Below, in pieces: positions 34,399 through 46,328 of a stretch of DNA of 64,000 bases (the stretch's first letter is position 1; each line of letters opens with the position of its first letter). Under the pieces are notes generated by a model, which saw only the letters and a program-made list of their open reading frames with translations, did not search any database and was not told the origin of the DNA. The stretch is from Bathynomus jamesi (Eukaryota; Arthropoda; Malacostraca; Isopoda; Cirolanidae). The stretch is taken from contig JAJOZX010001862.1 of assembly GCA_023014485.1 (NCBI GenBank), forward strand, positions 278,501 to 342,500, written 5' to 3'. The translations under genes were made by a program, and so were the position numbers.

Positions 34399-35056
34399 GG
34401 TGTCTCAAAAGTCACTATCTATTTCGGTGACATTAGATGTTTTTTTTAAAAATGCTATGCTGGCATAAAGATATGTACTTCTGGTGCAAATTTGTGTACT
34501 TAAAAAGTTAATTGGTTTATTTCGAATTTTGTGTAATTTATAAATTTATCTTGACATGCTTGAACAATTCCTCGAACCTCAACTTCTTACAGATGGCATT
34601 CTTGACACAGTATTTTTTCAGCAGGATGGAGCACCGTGCCATTATGCAATAATTGTACGTGATTATCTTGACAGACGCTGGATTGGTCGTGGAGGAACAC
34701 AACCATGGGCAGCACGTTCACCCGATTTAACACCATTAGATTTTTTCGCCTGGGGTTTCATTAAGTCTAAGGTGTACACTGGTAGAAGAATTAGTGATGT
34801 AGCCGAACTTCGAAATCGTATTACCGATGCAGTTCAGAAAATAACACCTCAAATGCTGGAAAGTGTGTTCCGGGAAACAACTTATCGCTTTGAGCTCTGT
34901 AGAGACACTGATGGTCGCCATGTGGAGACAGATAAATAAATAACACTAATTCTTTGTGGCACTTACTTTGAAATAAATATATTTTTCATGTCTTAAACCA
35001 GTTTTTCGTAATTCCCATTATTTTTCAAAATAGATAGTGACTTTTGAGACACCCTG
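34396..35056 (+). mobile_element. Tc1/mariner-type element, internally deleted
   Basis: Perfectly matching ends (cagggtgtctcaaaagtcac) are flanked by TA. The plus strand holds an open C-terminal transposase segment at 34556-34939: a FFQQDGAPCHY motif (second catalytic aspartate), then WIGRGG, ARSPDLTPLDFFAWGFIKSK (third aspartate, 37 residues further on by my count) and a C-terminal tail. The N-terminal DNA-binding domain and first aspartate are missing. It is non-autonomous. Confidence 0.9.
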
Positions 35057-36547
<1,491 letters not shown>

Positions 36548-36640
36548 TAACTGCAAACAACACCCAGTATAATTAATGTAAAGAACGACGCTTGTGTAGA
36601 AGAGCGTTTCGCACAAGATGAGGAGGGAGAACGAACAAAT
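36548..36640 (-). repeat. Truncated tRNA-like cassette tail (family 2)
   Basis: The sequence aactgcaaacaacacccagtataattaatgtaaagaacgacgc and onward is the minus-strand tail of the family-2 unit found complete at 36.9-38.1 kb. It stops at an (AT)n tract before reaching a tRNA-like core. Confidence 0.6.
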
Positions 36641-36815
36641 AAAAAATATATATATATATATATATATACCTCAGTTCATAAATCTAAAATCGAAGCCATT
36701 CATTTGTAGAATTAGTCTAAAATTTCATCATTTTTTATTTCATTTGATAACTGATCATTATCTTACCAACGTATACCCATAATGAATACCATATATTAAG
36801 AAAGGACACTATGAT

Positions 36816-36846
<31 letters not shown>

Positions 36847-36887
36847 CGCACACACACAGTATATATATATATATATATATATATCGT
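36641..36887. repeat. AT tracts and short spacer
   Basis: (AT)n at about 36645-36668 and 36815-36885 with a short unique stretch between them. Nothing else is recognised. Confidence 0.6.
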
Positions 36888-36957
36888 AAAGAACGACGCT
36901 TGTATAGGAGATATTCCGCGCAAGACGAGAGAGAGAGAACGAAACAAATGAAAAAAT

Positions 36958-37033
36958 GAGGTAACCACCCGGGAATCGAACCCGGGATCTTCCGATTGCC
37001 GGTCAGATGCGATACCATTACACCATGGGCCTC
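36958..37033 (-). repeat. tRNA-like core 1 of the 37-kb palindrome
   Basis: Minus strand: A box TGGTGTAATGGTATCGCA, anticodon arm TCTGA/TCGGA with loop CCGGCAA, T stem CCGGG/CCCGG, B box GGTTCGATTCC. An irregular acceptor-like closure by GAGG/CCTC. Confidence 0.5.
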
Positions 37034-37221
37034 ACTCTTCCAAATGTCGTAATTCTTCTACATACTCGCAGAAACCAATGCCTCAAGGGGGCACCTTCCG
37101 CATGCCGTAACATTATATACATTCAACTGCAAAGAACACGCAGTATAAATAACGTAAAGAACGACGCTTGTATAGGAGATATTCCGCGCAAGACGAGAGA
37201 GAGAACGAAACATGAAAAAAT

Positions 37222-37297
37222 GAGGTAACCACCCGGGAATCGAACCCGGGATCTTCCGATTGCCGGTCAGATGCGATACCATTACACCATGGGCCTC
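37222..37297 (-). repeat. tRNA-like core 2 of the 37-kb palindrome
   Basis: Identical in layout to core 1, same orientation, with intact A and B boxes and the same CCGGCAA loop. It lies 264 bp from core 1, which gives the tandem period. Confidence 0.5.
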
Positions 37298-37435
37298 ACT
37301 CTTCCAAATGCGGTAATTCTTCTACATACTCGCAGAAACCAGTTGAATGTATATAATGTTACGGCATGCGGGAGGTGCCCCCTTGAGGCATTGGTTTCTG
37401 CGAGTATGTAGAAGAATTACGGCATTTGGAAGAGT

Positions 37436-37511
37436 GAGGCCCATGGTGTAATGGTATCGCATCTGACCGGCAATCGGAAGATCCCGGGTTCGATTTCCGT
37501 GTGGTTACCTC
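37436..37511 (+). repeat. tRNA-like core 3 of the 37-kb palindrome
   Basis: Plus-strand counterpart. The B box is GGTTCGATTTCC, and the 3' strand of the T stem is changed (TTCCG in place of CCCGG), so this copy has begun to decay. Confidence 0.5.
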
Positions 37512-37641
37512 ATTTTTCATTTGTTTCGTTCTCTCTCTCTCGTCTTGCGCGGAATATCTCCTATACAAGCGTCGTTCTTTACGTTATTTATACTGCGTGT
37601 TCTTTGCAGTTGAATGTATATAATGTTACGGCATGCGGGAG

Positions 37642-37855
37642 CAAAGCTGGGCACTTGCGTTTTTTTTGCGGTACTGCGGTACTACCGCACTACCAAACCG
37701 GTACCGCATAACGCAGTACCGCAAAGGATCGCTGAAAGTACAGCCTGTACTTTCAGCGATCCTTTGCGGTACTGCGTTATGCGGTACCGGTTTGGTAGTG
37801 CGGTAGTACCGCAGTACCGCAGTACCGCAAAAAAAAACGCAAGTGCCCAGCTTTG
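37642..37855. mobile_element. Palindromic hAT-type element with perfect 8-bp target duplication
   Basis: The element starts caaagctgggcacttgcg and ends cgcaagtgcccagctttg. The octamer tgcgggag flanks it on both sides (37634-37641 and 37856-37863), an exact 8-bp duplication of the kind hAT elements make. The 214-bp body is almost a complete palindrome centred near 37748, rich in the GGTAC/GCGGTA motif, and has no coding capacity. It sits in the leader of the fourth tRNA-like unit. Confidence 0.9.
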
Positions 37856-37924
37856 TGCGGGAGGTACCCCCTTGAGGCATTGGTTTCCGCGAGTATGTAG
37901 AAGAATTACGGCATTTGGAAGAGT

Positions 37925-38000
37925 GAGGCCCATGGTGTAATGGTATCGCATCTGACCGGCAATCGGAAGATCCCGGGTTCGATTCCCGGGTGGTTACCTC
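37925..38000 (+). repeat. tRNA-like core 4 of the 37-kb palindrome
   Basis: Plus strand with intact A box, anticodon arm with loop CCGGCAA, T stem CCGGG/CCCGG and B box GGTTCGATTCC. It is the best preserved of the plus-strand cores in this locus. Confidence 0.5.
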
Positions 38001-38105
38001 ATTTTTTCATTTGTTTCGTTCTCTCTCTCGTCTTGCGCGGAATATCTCCTATACAAGCGTCGTTCTTTACGTTATTTATACTGCGTGTTCTTTGCAGTTG
38101 AATGT

Positions 38106-38447
38106 GTATATATATATATATATATAAGAGAGATTTAGATAACGAGCTTAATCTCTAACTGGCAACCATTCAACAATGTATATAATTACCCTAATCAAAA
38201 AATTTGAATATGTTTCAATAGAATTTATGAAATAATTAACAGTTTTTATGGGCTTCTCGTCTCTTCGTAATAATGATCATTAAACGATAAGGAATAGTAA
38301 TGGGTGACGTTGAATTGAGGTCATTTGATCCATCTGACTTTAATCAATGAATTTTAATGTTAATTTTAGTTTCTCTGTAATTTAAGATACGTTCAATGCA
38401 TGAAATTTGATGTTTTTATATGTTAATTGGATTGAATTTTAATATAA

Positions 38448-38500
<53 letters not shown>

Positions 38501-38555
38501 AAATATGGAATTTCATGCATGTTTAAGCACGATTTTTGCATAATGCAAAATAGTT
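38106..38555. other. Spacer with AT tracts
   Basis: (AT)n at about 38106-38127 and 38453-38497, with unique AT-rich sequence between them. No gene is seen. Confidence 0.5.
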
Positions 38556-38610
38556 CCACCAAGATTCGAACCTGGAGGTGTCATGTCGTTACCACTACAC
38601 TACCTTGGTC
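38556..38610 (-). repeat. tRNA-derived SINE head 1
   Basis: Minus strand: A box TAGTGTAGTGGTAACGA and B box GGTTCGAATCTTGG, with only about 20 nt between them, so the anticodon arm is deleted. It is the first of three tRNA-like heads in the same orientation within about 400 bp. Confidence 0.45.
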
Positions 38611-38756
38611 TTCTACCTAAAAGGGCCCTGGGTCCGAATCTTGGAGGATATATATATTATAACCTTGGTTAACTTTGGTTTTGCTTCCGCCTGAATTGTT
38701 CATTCTGCGAAAGTCAAACTTGTCACTCCACCTTAGACCTAGGCCTACAGTTTAAC

Positions 38757-38816
38757 ATGGAATCCGAACCACGCCTCACCAGCAGCCCATCGTCTTAACC
38801 ACTACGCTACCCAGGG
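38757..38816 (-). repeat. tRNA-derived SINE head 2
   Basis: Minus strand: A box TAGCGTAGTGGTTAAGA and B box GGTTCGGATTCC at near-normal spacing. A pyrimidine/purine segment (tgcgaaagtcaaacttgtca) to its left resembles a dispersed repeat tail seen near 48.8 kb. Confidence 0.45.
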
Positions 38817-38890
38817 TATCCATTTATCCACCAATCAAATTTTTTTTTTATTGTGTGGAAGGATGAACACCTGAGTTTTGCTGCGCGCCG

Positions 38891-38967
38891 CCTGCCGTCA
38901 CCGGGTCTCGATCCTGGGGCCGATGGATTCGTAGTGAGCAATGTTAACCACTACACCACCGGGGCGC
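38891..38967 (-). repeat. tRNA-derived SINE head 3
   Basis: Minus strand: CCCCGGTGGTGTAGTGGTTAAC with A box, then CCCAGGATCGAGACCCGGTG as a degraded B box at normal spacing. A cloverleaf does not close well. Confidence 0.45.
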
Positions 38968-40304
<1,337 letters not shown>

Positions 40305-40367
40305 GTTACACACCCACAAAGAAAAGGAAAAGCGATTCTTCTCGTCCTTTTTTCCTTGTGAGTGTGT

Positions 40368-40370
<3 letters not shown>
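40305..40370. repeat. Short hairpin related to the hammerhead cassette tail
   Basis: gttacacacccacaaagaaa on the left and ttccttgtgagtgtgtaac on the right are inverted. The preceding tggatgaatttcacattaa resembles the outer flank of the hammerhead cassettes at 46.13 and 57.7 kb (ggatgaatttcacaattaaa). No hammerhead core remains between the arms. An (AT)n tract follows. Confidence 0.5.
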
Positions 40371-40413
<43 letters not shown>

Positions 40414-41070
40414 ATTACAAAATGAACCGTGCCTTTATTTAAAATAACTGGAAATGGACAATCATGCTATTTTAAAACCGCTATAGTACCTTACATTCAC
40501 TATACACAGTGATTTACAATTCACTGTATTATAATGACCAAAGTATTGCGAGATGTTTTTACAAATAGTGCCTTGTATATGCAACTCGTAAAAGAGGGTT
40601 TAGCTTGATGTATTCACCCCCATAGTGCCGTGGTCACATCGCCTCGGGACAGGTCTTCGCTTTTTAAGGATTTTACCATGGGAATGATCCCTGGGCAAGT
40701 CTTGGATCCACACCGTTATCCCTCTGAGCAAACAGCGAGGTCAGCAGTGACTAGAGAACCCGCGATTTTAGCCTTTCGAAAGGTCAGGATGTCAATCTTG
40801 AGGAAAATAATATATGCAGAAAGTGAGCATACATTATTTACCCGACGAGGTTTCGACGACGAAACTACGAGGATAAAAACTTCGAAATATCCCACCAATA
40901 ATTTTTATTCCTTTCACGAATAAATTTACTTTACTTTCGTAATTTCTTAAACATCAGTTCGTTTGCATGATTTTGTCTTTGGGGAACGTTCAACAACACT
41001 TCTTTCCCTAATGATCATTGTGGGTGAAATTAATAAATGATAATTCAGTAAAAGTTTAATTATTAATTCA

Positions 41071-41148
<78 letters not shown>
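40371..41148. other. Spacer with AT tracts
   Basis: (AT)n at about 40371-40415 and a long one at about 41073-41145. A plus-strand frame at 40630-40923 has no recognised domain and composition like the surrounding spacer, so I do not call it a gene. Confidence 0.5.
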
Positions 41149-41150
<2 letters not shown>

Positions 41151-42452
41151 GTGGCGATCGGTGACAATTATGTGTAGGGAAGCATGCATAGCCTTTTATA
41201 TATATATATACAGTGTACACCAACCTCTTTTATTTATACACCAGCTCTATCTTCTGTTCTTCTTTGCAAATGCGTCGATTACTTTATCGTGAAAATCGGT
41301 TTTCTCCTTTAATTGAGTTAAAAGTTTCTTTTCAATAGAAAGGAGTGATAAAGAGGAAAGGCGGTCTTGCCCCTGTGAATTTCTAAGATAGGTTTCGATC
41401 CTCTTAAGGGCAGAAAAACAATCATGATGATCCTGTACACTTATAATCTTCATATAACCGATCATTAAAATGACGCGTACATCTTTTGGTTTGTGTACTT
41501 AATTTTTTTTTAAGCTAGGCGTACGCCTACCAATTTTAATAATGTCTCTTTTCTTCAAATTGTCTAGAACTGAACGAACAAGATAACAAAGTTTCAATTA
41601 TACAATTACATTTATTACACGCCATCATTATCTGCCAAAGAAATAAAAAGACTGCATAATCCAGCCAAAGATCATTGAACGCACTGTAACAATCACAAAT
41701 CAAATAAATAACTGAATACTGTTAAAAATGCGCTCGAATTATATTTGAATTTGTGCACTTGTAAGGGGGGGGGCGAAGAGGGCGGGGGAGGAAGGGGATG
41801 GGCAGTTGACGAACGACATTAACTTCAATATAACAACTTCACTTTGATTTACTCATAATTTAGCAAATTCTAATTACAGTTAGCTTGTATTTCTTCTTCT
41901 AAAAATATATTTGGTAATAATTGCGTTATTTAGTCATTTAATGGTATAAGCTCACTAATTAAGCGCTTTAAAAGGATTCCGTTAGCATAATAACAGGAAT
42001 AAGCAACTCTCTAAGTTGCTTCCACGATCCACGTTTTGCCTAAAGAAATGAATGTGTTATGGGTCTGTGTTTCTATCGGTGAATATTTTTTATTCTTTTA
42101 AGACATAATATTAATTCATCCCCAAGTATAACGATCAATAATTTTATAAATTACCGGTGAATTGATACAATTTTTATAAAACACGAATATAGTAAGTCAA
42201 ACAAAAGAAGCAATTCTCAAGGTTGCTTCCACTGGCGCCGGTCTCGACACAACAAAATTATTGCTCTCCCCCTCCTTTTTCAATGCACTGATTTGGATTT
42301 CCAGCTTTTTGTATTAAAAAAATATTTGAAAGGAGTATAGCCTACTGATAATTTATCATAATTTTATCGTCATTAATATTGTTGAACAGCGCTTCTAATC
42401 ATTTAAGTGGGGAGGCAATGCTTCCATTGCTTCTATGGACCGAACGCCACTG
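41149..42452 (-). mobile_element. Decayed hAT element, non-autonomous
   Basis: Inverted ends: tagtggcgatcggt at the left and, read on the minus strand from the right, cagtggcgttcggtccatag. The gene runs on the minus strand and only its C-terminus is recognisable (41247-41465). The interior has been invaded by an (AT)n tract at about 41197-41210 and carries a G-rich patch at 41766-41800. Target-site octamers do not match well (atataaaa, atttatat). Confidence 0.55.
41247..41465 (-). pseudogene. C-terminal fragment of a hAT-type transposase (ZMYM1-like)
   Basis: A 72-residue open segment includes ALKRIETYLRNSQGQDRLSS, LSLLSIEKKLLTQLKEKTDF and VIDAFAKKNRR. The RLSSLSLLSIE pattern is the C-terminal dimerisation region of hAT transposases of the type often annotated as zinc finger MYM-type protein 1-like. 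It ends at its natural stop. The N-terminal zinc finger and catalytic core are not found upstream, so this is the tail of a mostly deleted gene. Confidence 0.7.
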
Positions 42453-42474
42453 ATTTATATATATTAGAATACGG

Positions 42475-42971
42475 TGATAACGCGGGGTTACGTTCCGGGA
42501 GAGCCTTGCGTTATCTAATGTTAAAGATCTTGTGAAAAAGTAGGTTAGGTTCCGAAGATCCCCAAAATATTAGAATAATAATATATTGCAGTACATTGAC
42601 TGTAAATATAATTCAATTATAATTAAACACATAATAGACATATGAATGCAAATAAAATAATAATATATAATTAAGTATAAACTGCTCTGAGGCACGCCGT
42701 GTAATTTGCCTGACTACTGCTTACTGCGAAAAAAAATGTGTAACTTTATAGTCTGTTCGGCTAAGTTCCTTAAAGACCGATTTTGATAAGTGTCGTAGTC
42801 TCAAGCTCTCGGCTCGCGTTCACCCGCGGTTGCTGGGCGCCTGACTTTAATTTTGTCGGTTCAGCTTAAAGAATACCGCGTTGTTCGTGTCTTGTCCAGC
42901 GTAATCAAAACTAGTTGTCCAATTTTTCTTGCCGTATTATTCGCTTATCCTTTTATCAAACCGCGTTATCA
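42475..42971. mobile_element. Possible MITE with 11-bp inverted ends
   Basis: tgataacgcgg at the left is matched by ccgcgttatca at the right. The left part (gataacgcggggttacgttc) has the look of a dispersed repeat end. No target duplication is clear and no coding capacity is seen. Confidence 0.3.
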
Positions 42972-43384
42972 GCTTATTCTCTCTCTCTCTCTCTATCTCT
43001 CTCTAAGAATACAACTTGCAATTATATATATATTGTAGAATTTTTTGTTTTGAAAAAGGGTGGAGAAAAGTTGCTCATATTTACATTAGCATAAAAACGG
43101 GTTATCGGTGACACGAGAAACGATTGTTGTTGATAGACGAATGTCGAATTAATTTATAATCAATTAAAGGCTGTCGCTGAACAAGAGAAGATTGTAACAC
43201 CTCTCTCTTTCCTTAAGGGAAGCTGAACGCTGCTCGATAACAAGTTAATTATTTCTCTATATGGGTCTCCCGCTACAGATATACAAAGAAACACGCCAAT
43301 TATAATAATAATAATAATATTGTGTGTGTGTGTGATTGAAAAGTAACTCTCTTCTTAAAACCTAATAACTATCATTACAACCTT
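42972..43384. other. Spacer with CT and AAT/GT tracts
   Basis: (CT)n at about 42978-43006 and (AAT)n/(GT)n at about 43301-43334. No gene is seen. Confidence 0.5.
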
Positions 43385-43505
43385 TCAAAGGTTTCGTGCG
43401 ATAATTCCTCATTTCACGAAGATCAAGCTTGTCGCCCCTCCTCTCGAGTTGGCCTGGTGAAGTAGTGAGTTGGTTTCTTGTACTCTCGACCTCACATAGC
43501 CTCAC
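43385..43505 (-). mobile_element. LINE 3'-end fragment
   Basis: The minus strand reads ETNSLLHQANSRGGATSLIF, nearly the same as the C-terminal tail of the LINE copy at 48.4 kb (SNSLLHQARLRGGATSLTCV). It is truncated on the 5' side. Confidence 0.6.
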
Positions 43506-44339
43506 ATTTTACATCAGTGGAGTGAAATATTGCATATATCGATTAAGAGTTATTTTTTTAATAGCATTTTATCTCACAGAGGACCATTATCCTGCCCCCA
43601 CGTTTTCTGAAACTGTACCACATTTGAACCTGTACCACACACTTCTGAACGAGAATAAAATCCTGTCTTGTGGAGTGGACAAGTTCTTTCATAGTCCGTA
43701 GGCTAACGAAAAAGATGCGTTACAAAATTTTCCAGATAACGTAAAAATCATTTACCTATCTTAATTTACATAAAAATTAATTTTGAATCTCTCTCTCTCT
43801 CTCTCTCTCTCTTTTATTCAGAAGAAAAATACAATTTACATAAATTTTTTACAATATTTTACAATATTTTTCGATATTTTTCGATATTTTTCGATATTTT
43901 TCGATATTTTTCGATACAGTTTAGATAATTGATATGACATTAATATATTCACAGCATTTATTCTGATCTGAATACGCTGTTTTAAGCATGGAAGCCTTTT
44001 AGGCAAAATTAATAGGATTCAATTTATTTATTATGTACCGTAAGAGAAGTAAAAATGGCAAATAATAATAAAAATAATAGTAATATTCATAGTAATAATA
44101 ACAATAATAGTAGTAAACGAAAGGTAAAAATTTACAAAAGTAGCTGGCATAGTGTTTGATTGTTTTACACAATTTTGAATAAAATGATCAATTGTATATT
44201 TAATAGGAAATAAATTACCTTTGATGAAAAAAAAGGATAATTTAGGAAATTGAAAGTGCTCAATGATATCAGTACATTTTAGATAGTTAATTACAAAATA
44301 GGAATTTTATTTCTATGGTAATAATGGCAGTAGTGAATT
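43506..44339. repeat. Spacer with a 10-bp minisatellite
   Basis: A (CT)n tract at about 43790-43812 is followed at 43851-43916 by a 10-bp tandem array: two acaatatttt units then four and a half tcgatatttt units. The rest is AT-rich with interspersed AAT repeats and no gene. Confidence 0.7.
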
Positions 44340-45930
44340 TACATATCAGTAGGAGGAGCTCATGAAGTACTTCTTCAGTGATCTGCAAATTACATTTAGT
44401 AATGAAGCCTGTCTGATATTTATAGGAACTGCATTCCATACATCTGCTCCTTTGAAAGAGTGTATTTCCTGCTGTTTCCATTGTATAGTTTGGTTTGTGT
44501 ATAAAATCTTTGGAGAGTCTAGTGTTATACTGATGATGTATTCGATGGGGGTGATTACTCTTTGAATGGGTAATAGATGTTGATTTTTACTAGTAAGTTT
44601 GAACTTATTGACAGCAACAGTTAGTTTTAAAATATTTAGCTCTTTAAACATTGGGGGAAGTGTAGCATTACCCGTTAGCATTATTTGAGAGGGTTCGCAA
44701 ACATTTTTATGAATGACTCACAAAGGATATTTTATATATTTCTTTGAGTTACCCTATGTTGTAATGCAGTATAATAAATGTGGATGGATGAAAGAATAAT
44801 ACAGGGTAAGGAGTGTGTTTTGAGGAAGAGTATTTTTTAGTTTGAAATAACATGAATAGAAAGCTTGATATTTTGGATTTAATATGTTGTACATGGCTTC
44901 AGAATTTTTATCTAAATTAATGCCAAGCACTTAAACTTCATTCACCATCGCGAGACTAGTAATTCCCAGTTTTTATTTGGTAGATTGGTTATAATTATAT
45001 AAGACTTTGTCAGGTTCAGTAAAAGTTTATTTATCCTTTTATAAATATGCTCTAACTCCCTATTCGTTTCACTTATCAGAAGGTCTAAATCAGGGGTGGG
45101 GAACCTTTATTGCGTGGCGGGCAAATTTTAACTAAAATAGTCTCTAGCGGTCAAATTGCAGCTTTAAAAATAGTTTGAAACATAATTAAGATGCAAATAC
45201 TGTACGACTTTAAATAATGAAACTGTCCGCGGGAAATTAGATTACACTAATTTAATTACACATTATGCCCGTGGGCGGCAGGTTCCCCACCCCTGGACTC
45301 TAAATTATGGTGGGAAGAAGTAAATGTGATATGATCTGCATATTGTACGCGATTTAATGTGGTTGAGAAATGAAAATGAATTTGATGTATTGTTGACGAT
45401 TTGTCACACACGATTTGAACCAATCGAGGATATTTCCTCTTATTTCGTATATGTGAAGTTTATTCAATAAGATTTCAAGCGAGAGTGTATCAAATTCTTT
45501 TCACAAGTCCTGGAAGACCATGGCAGTGTGGATTTTGCCATTTAGGTTCTGATAAACATTTTTTAATAGCGGGTTTATGGCATGTTTCGTTGTATGCCCA
45601 TCACTAAATCCAAATTGTGTTTTAAATTATTGTATTTAAATAAAGATTTAGTAAGTTTATTTTTATAAGATTTTTTCAAATAGTTTACTTAAAGTTGTCA
45701 CTTCGGAAATAGGGCGATAATTGGGTGGAGTGCTCGGGTTTCTTGAGTTAAATACGGAGCATACTCTGGCTTCCTTTAGACTGTCGGGGAATATAATTAG
45801 TGTTACTTATTCAGTCATTAGTTTACTGAGTGGTATTGCTATTTCATCGGATAATAATTTGTATATTTTTACTGGAATCGTATTGACGTCAGAGTCTTTA
45901 TTTTTTAGATTTTATATTGTTAAAGAGATA
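44340..45930 (-). mobile_element. Non-LTR retrotransposon remnant, minus strand
   Basis: Reading the minus strand from 45930: NPSTPPNYRPISEVTTLSKL (RT block), QFGFSDGHTTKHAINPLLKN, VFQDL and EFDTLSLEILLNKL (catalytic aspartate region). After an inserted hAT MITE the C-terminal end follows, with TPIEYIISI, WKQQEIHSFKGADVWNAVPI and a stop near 44346. Frameshifts and stops are frequent. It is a different family from the LINEs at 28-31 kb and 54-56 kb. Confidence 0.75.
45091..45295. mobile_element. hAT-type MITE inserted in the LINE
   Basis: The ends caggggtggggaaccttt and aggttccccacccctg form an inverted repeat of hAT type (CAGGGGT...). The octamer gtctaaat lies before it, and ctctaaat lies 2 bp after it, a near-match that would fit an 8-bp duplication with slight end decay. 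The interior is non-coding. Confidence 0.65.
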
Positions 45931-46132
45931 TCGCTCCTTAGGAGTGGATAAAAAAAAAATTAGTTTGGAATGGGTTGGGACATGTATTGTCGGTAGCGAG
46001 TGTCAATATTTAGAATCGAGGCTACAGTATATATACATATATTTTGGTTCTCCTCCTCCTACGTGGGAGGGCAGATTTGCGGGCATTCGCCCCGTGGCCC
46101 CTCTTTCCTGCATAAAAAAATTATATATATAT
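45931..46132. other. Spacer with GC-rich patch
   Basis: A patch at about 46040-46110 (cctacgtgggagggcagatt ... gccccgtggcccc) is GC-rich and looks like part of a dispersed repeat. No gene is seen. Confidence 0.4.
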
Positions 46133-46316
46133 GGGATGAATTTCACAATTAAACACGTGAAATGAATGAATGATGCAAACACACAAGGAAAAAGAAAAAT
46201 GATCCCAAGGTCTTTCCTGTATTCAGAAGTGCAGTTCGTCATTCCGTGACAGGTGTACTTCTGAATACACAAAAGACCTTGGAATCATTTTTCTTTTTCT
46301 TTGTGGATTTGCATTA
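46133..46316. repeat. Inverted hammerhead cassette, decayed copy
   Basis: An outer flank gggatgaatttcacaattaa is followed by two inverted arms meeting near 46241. On the plus strand the right arm reads ATTCC (stem I, 46241-46245), GTGACAG in the place of CUGANGA, GTGTA/TACAC stem II, AAAA in the place of GAAA, GACCTT, then GGAAT pairing back to ATTCC. Stems I and II are preserved but the catalytic core is mutated, so it should be inactive. It stands 12 bp from the mariner element. Confidence 0.6.
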
Positions 46317-46328
46317 TATATACATATA

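Larger units (their letters stand above)
36888..38105. repeat. 1.2-kb palindrome of family-2 tRNA-like cassettes
   Basis: Two tandem units in minus orientation (36888-37339) face two in plus orientation (about 37390-38105) across a ~50-nt loop. Each unit has a leader (gttacggcatgcgggaggtg ... cattggtttctgcgagtatg), a tRNA-like core and a tail ending ctgcgtgttctttgcagttg. The skeleton matches family 1 at 21.6 and 30 kb, but most positions differ, so these are two diverged families. Arms differ at single bases. The fourth unit is interrupted by the hAT element 37642-37855. (AT)n tracts border both ends. Confidence 0.85.

Noticed and set aside
36888..38105. Palindrome as pure assembly artefact
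   Set aside because: The two arms differ at scattered bases and one arm carries a hAT insertion with its own target duplication, so the arms have separate histories. Raw reads would still be the final proof.
40630..40923. 97-residue plus-strand frame with a normal ATG
   Set aside because: No recognisable domain or signal; composition like the surrounding spacer.
43851..43916. CRISPR-like or satellite array
   Set aside because: A 10-bp direct tandem repeat with no spacers, in a eukaryotic context; a simple minisatellite.
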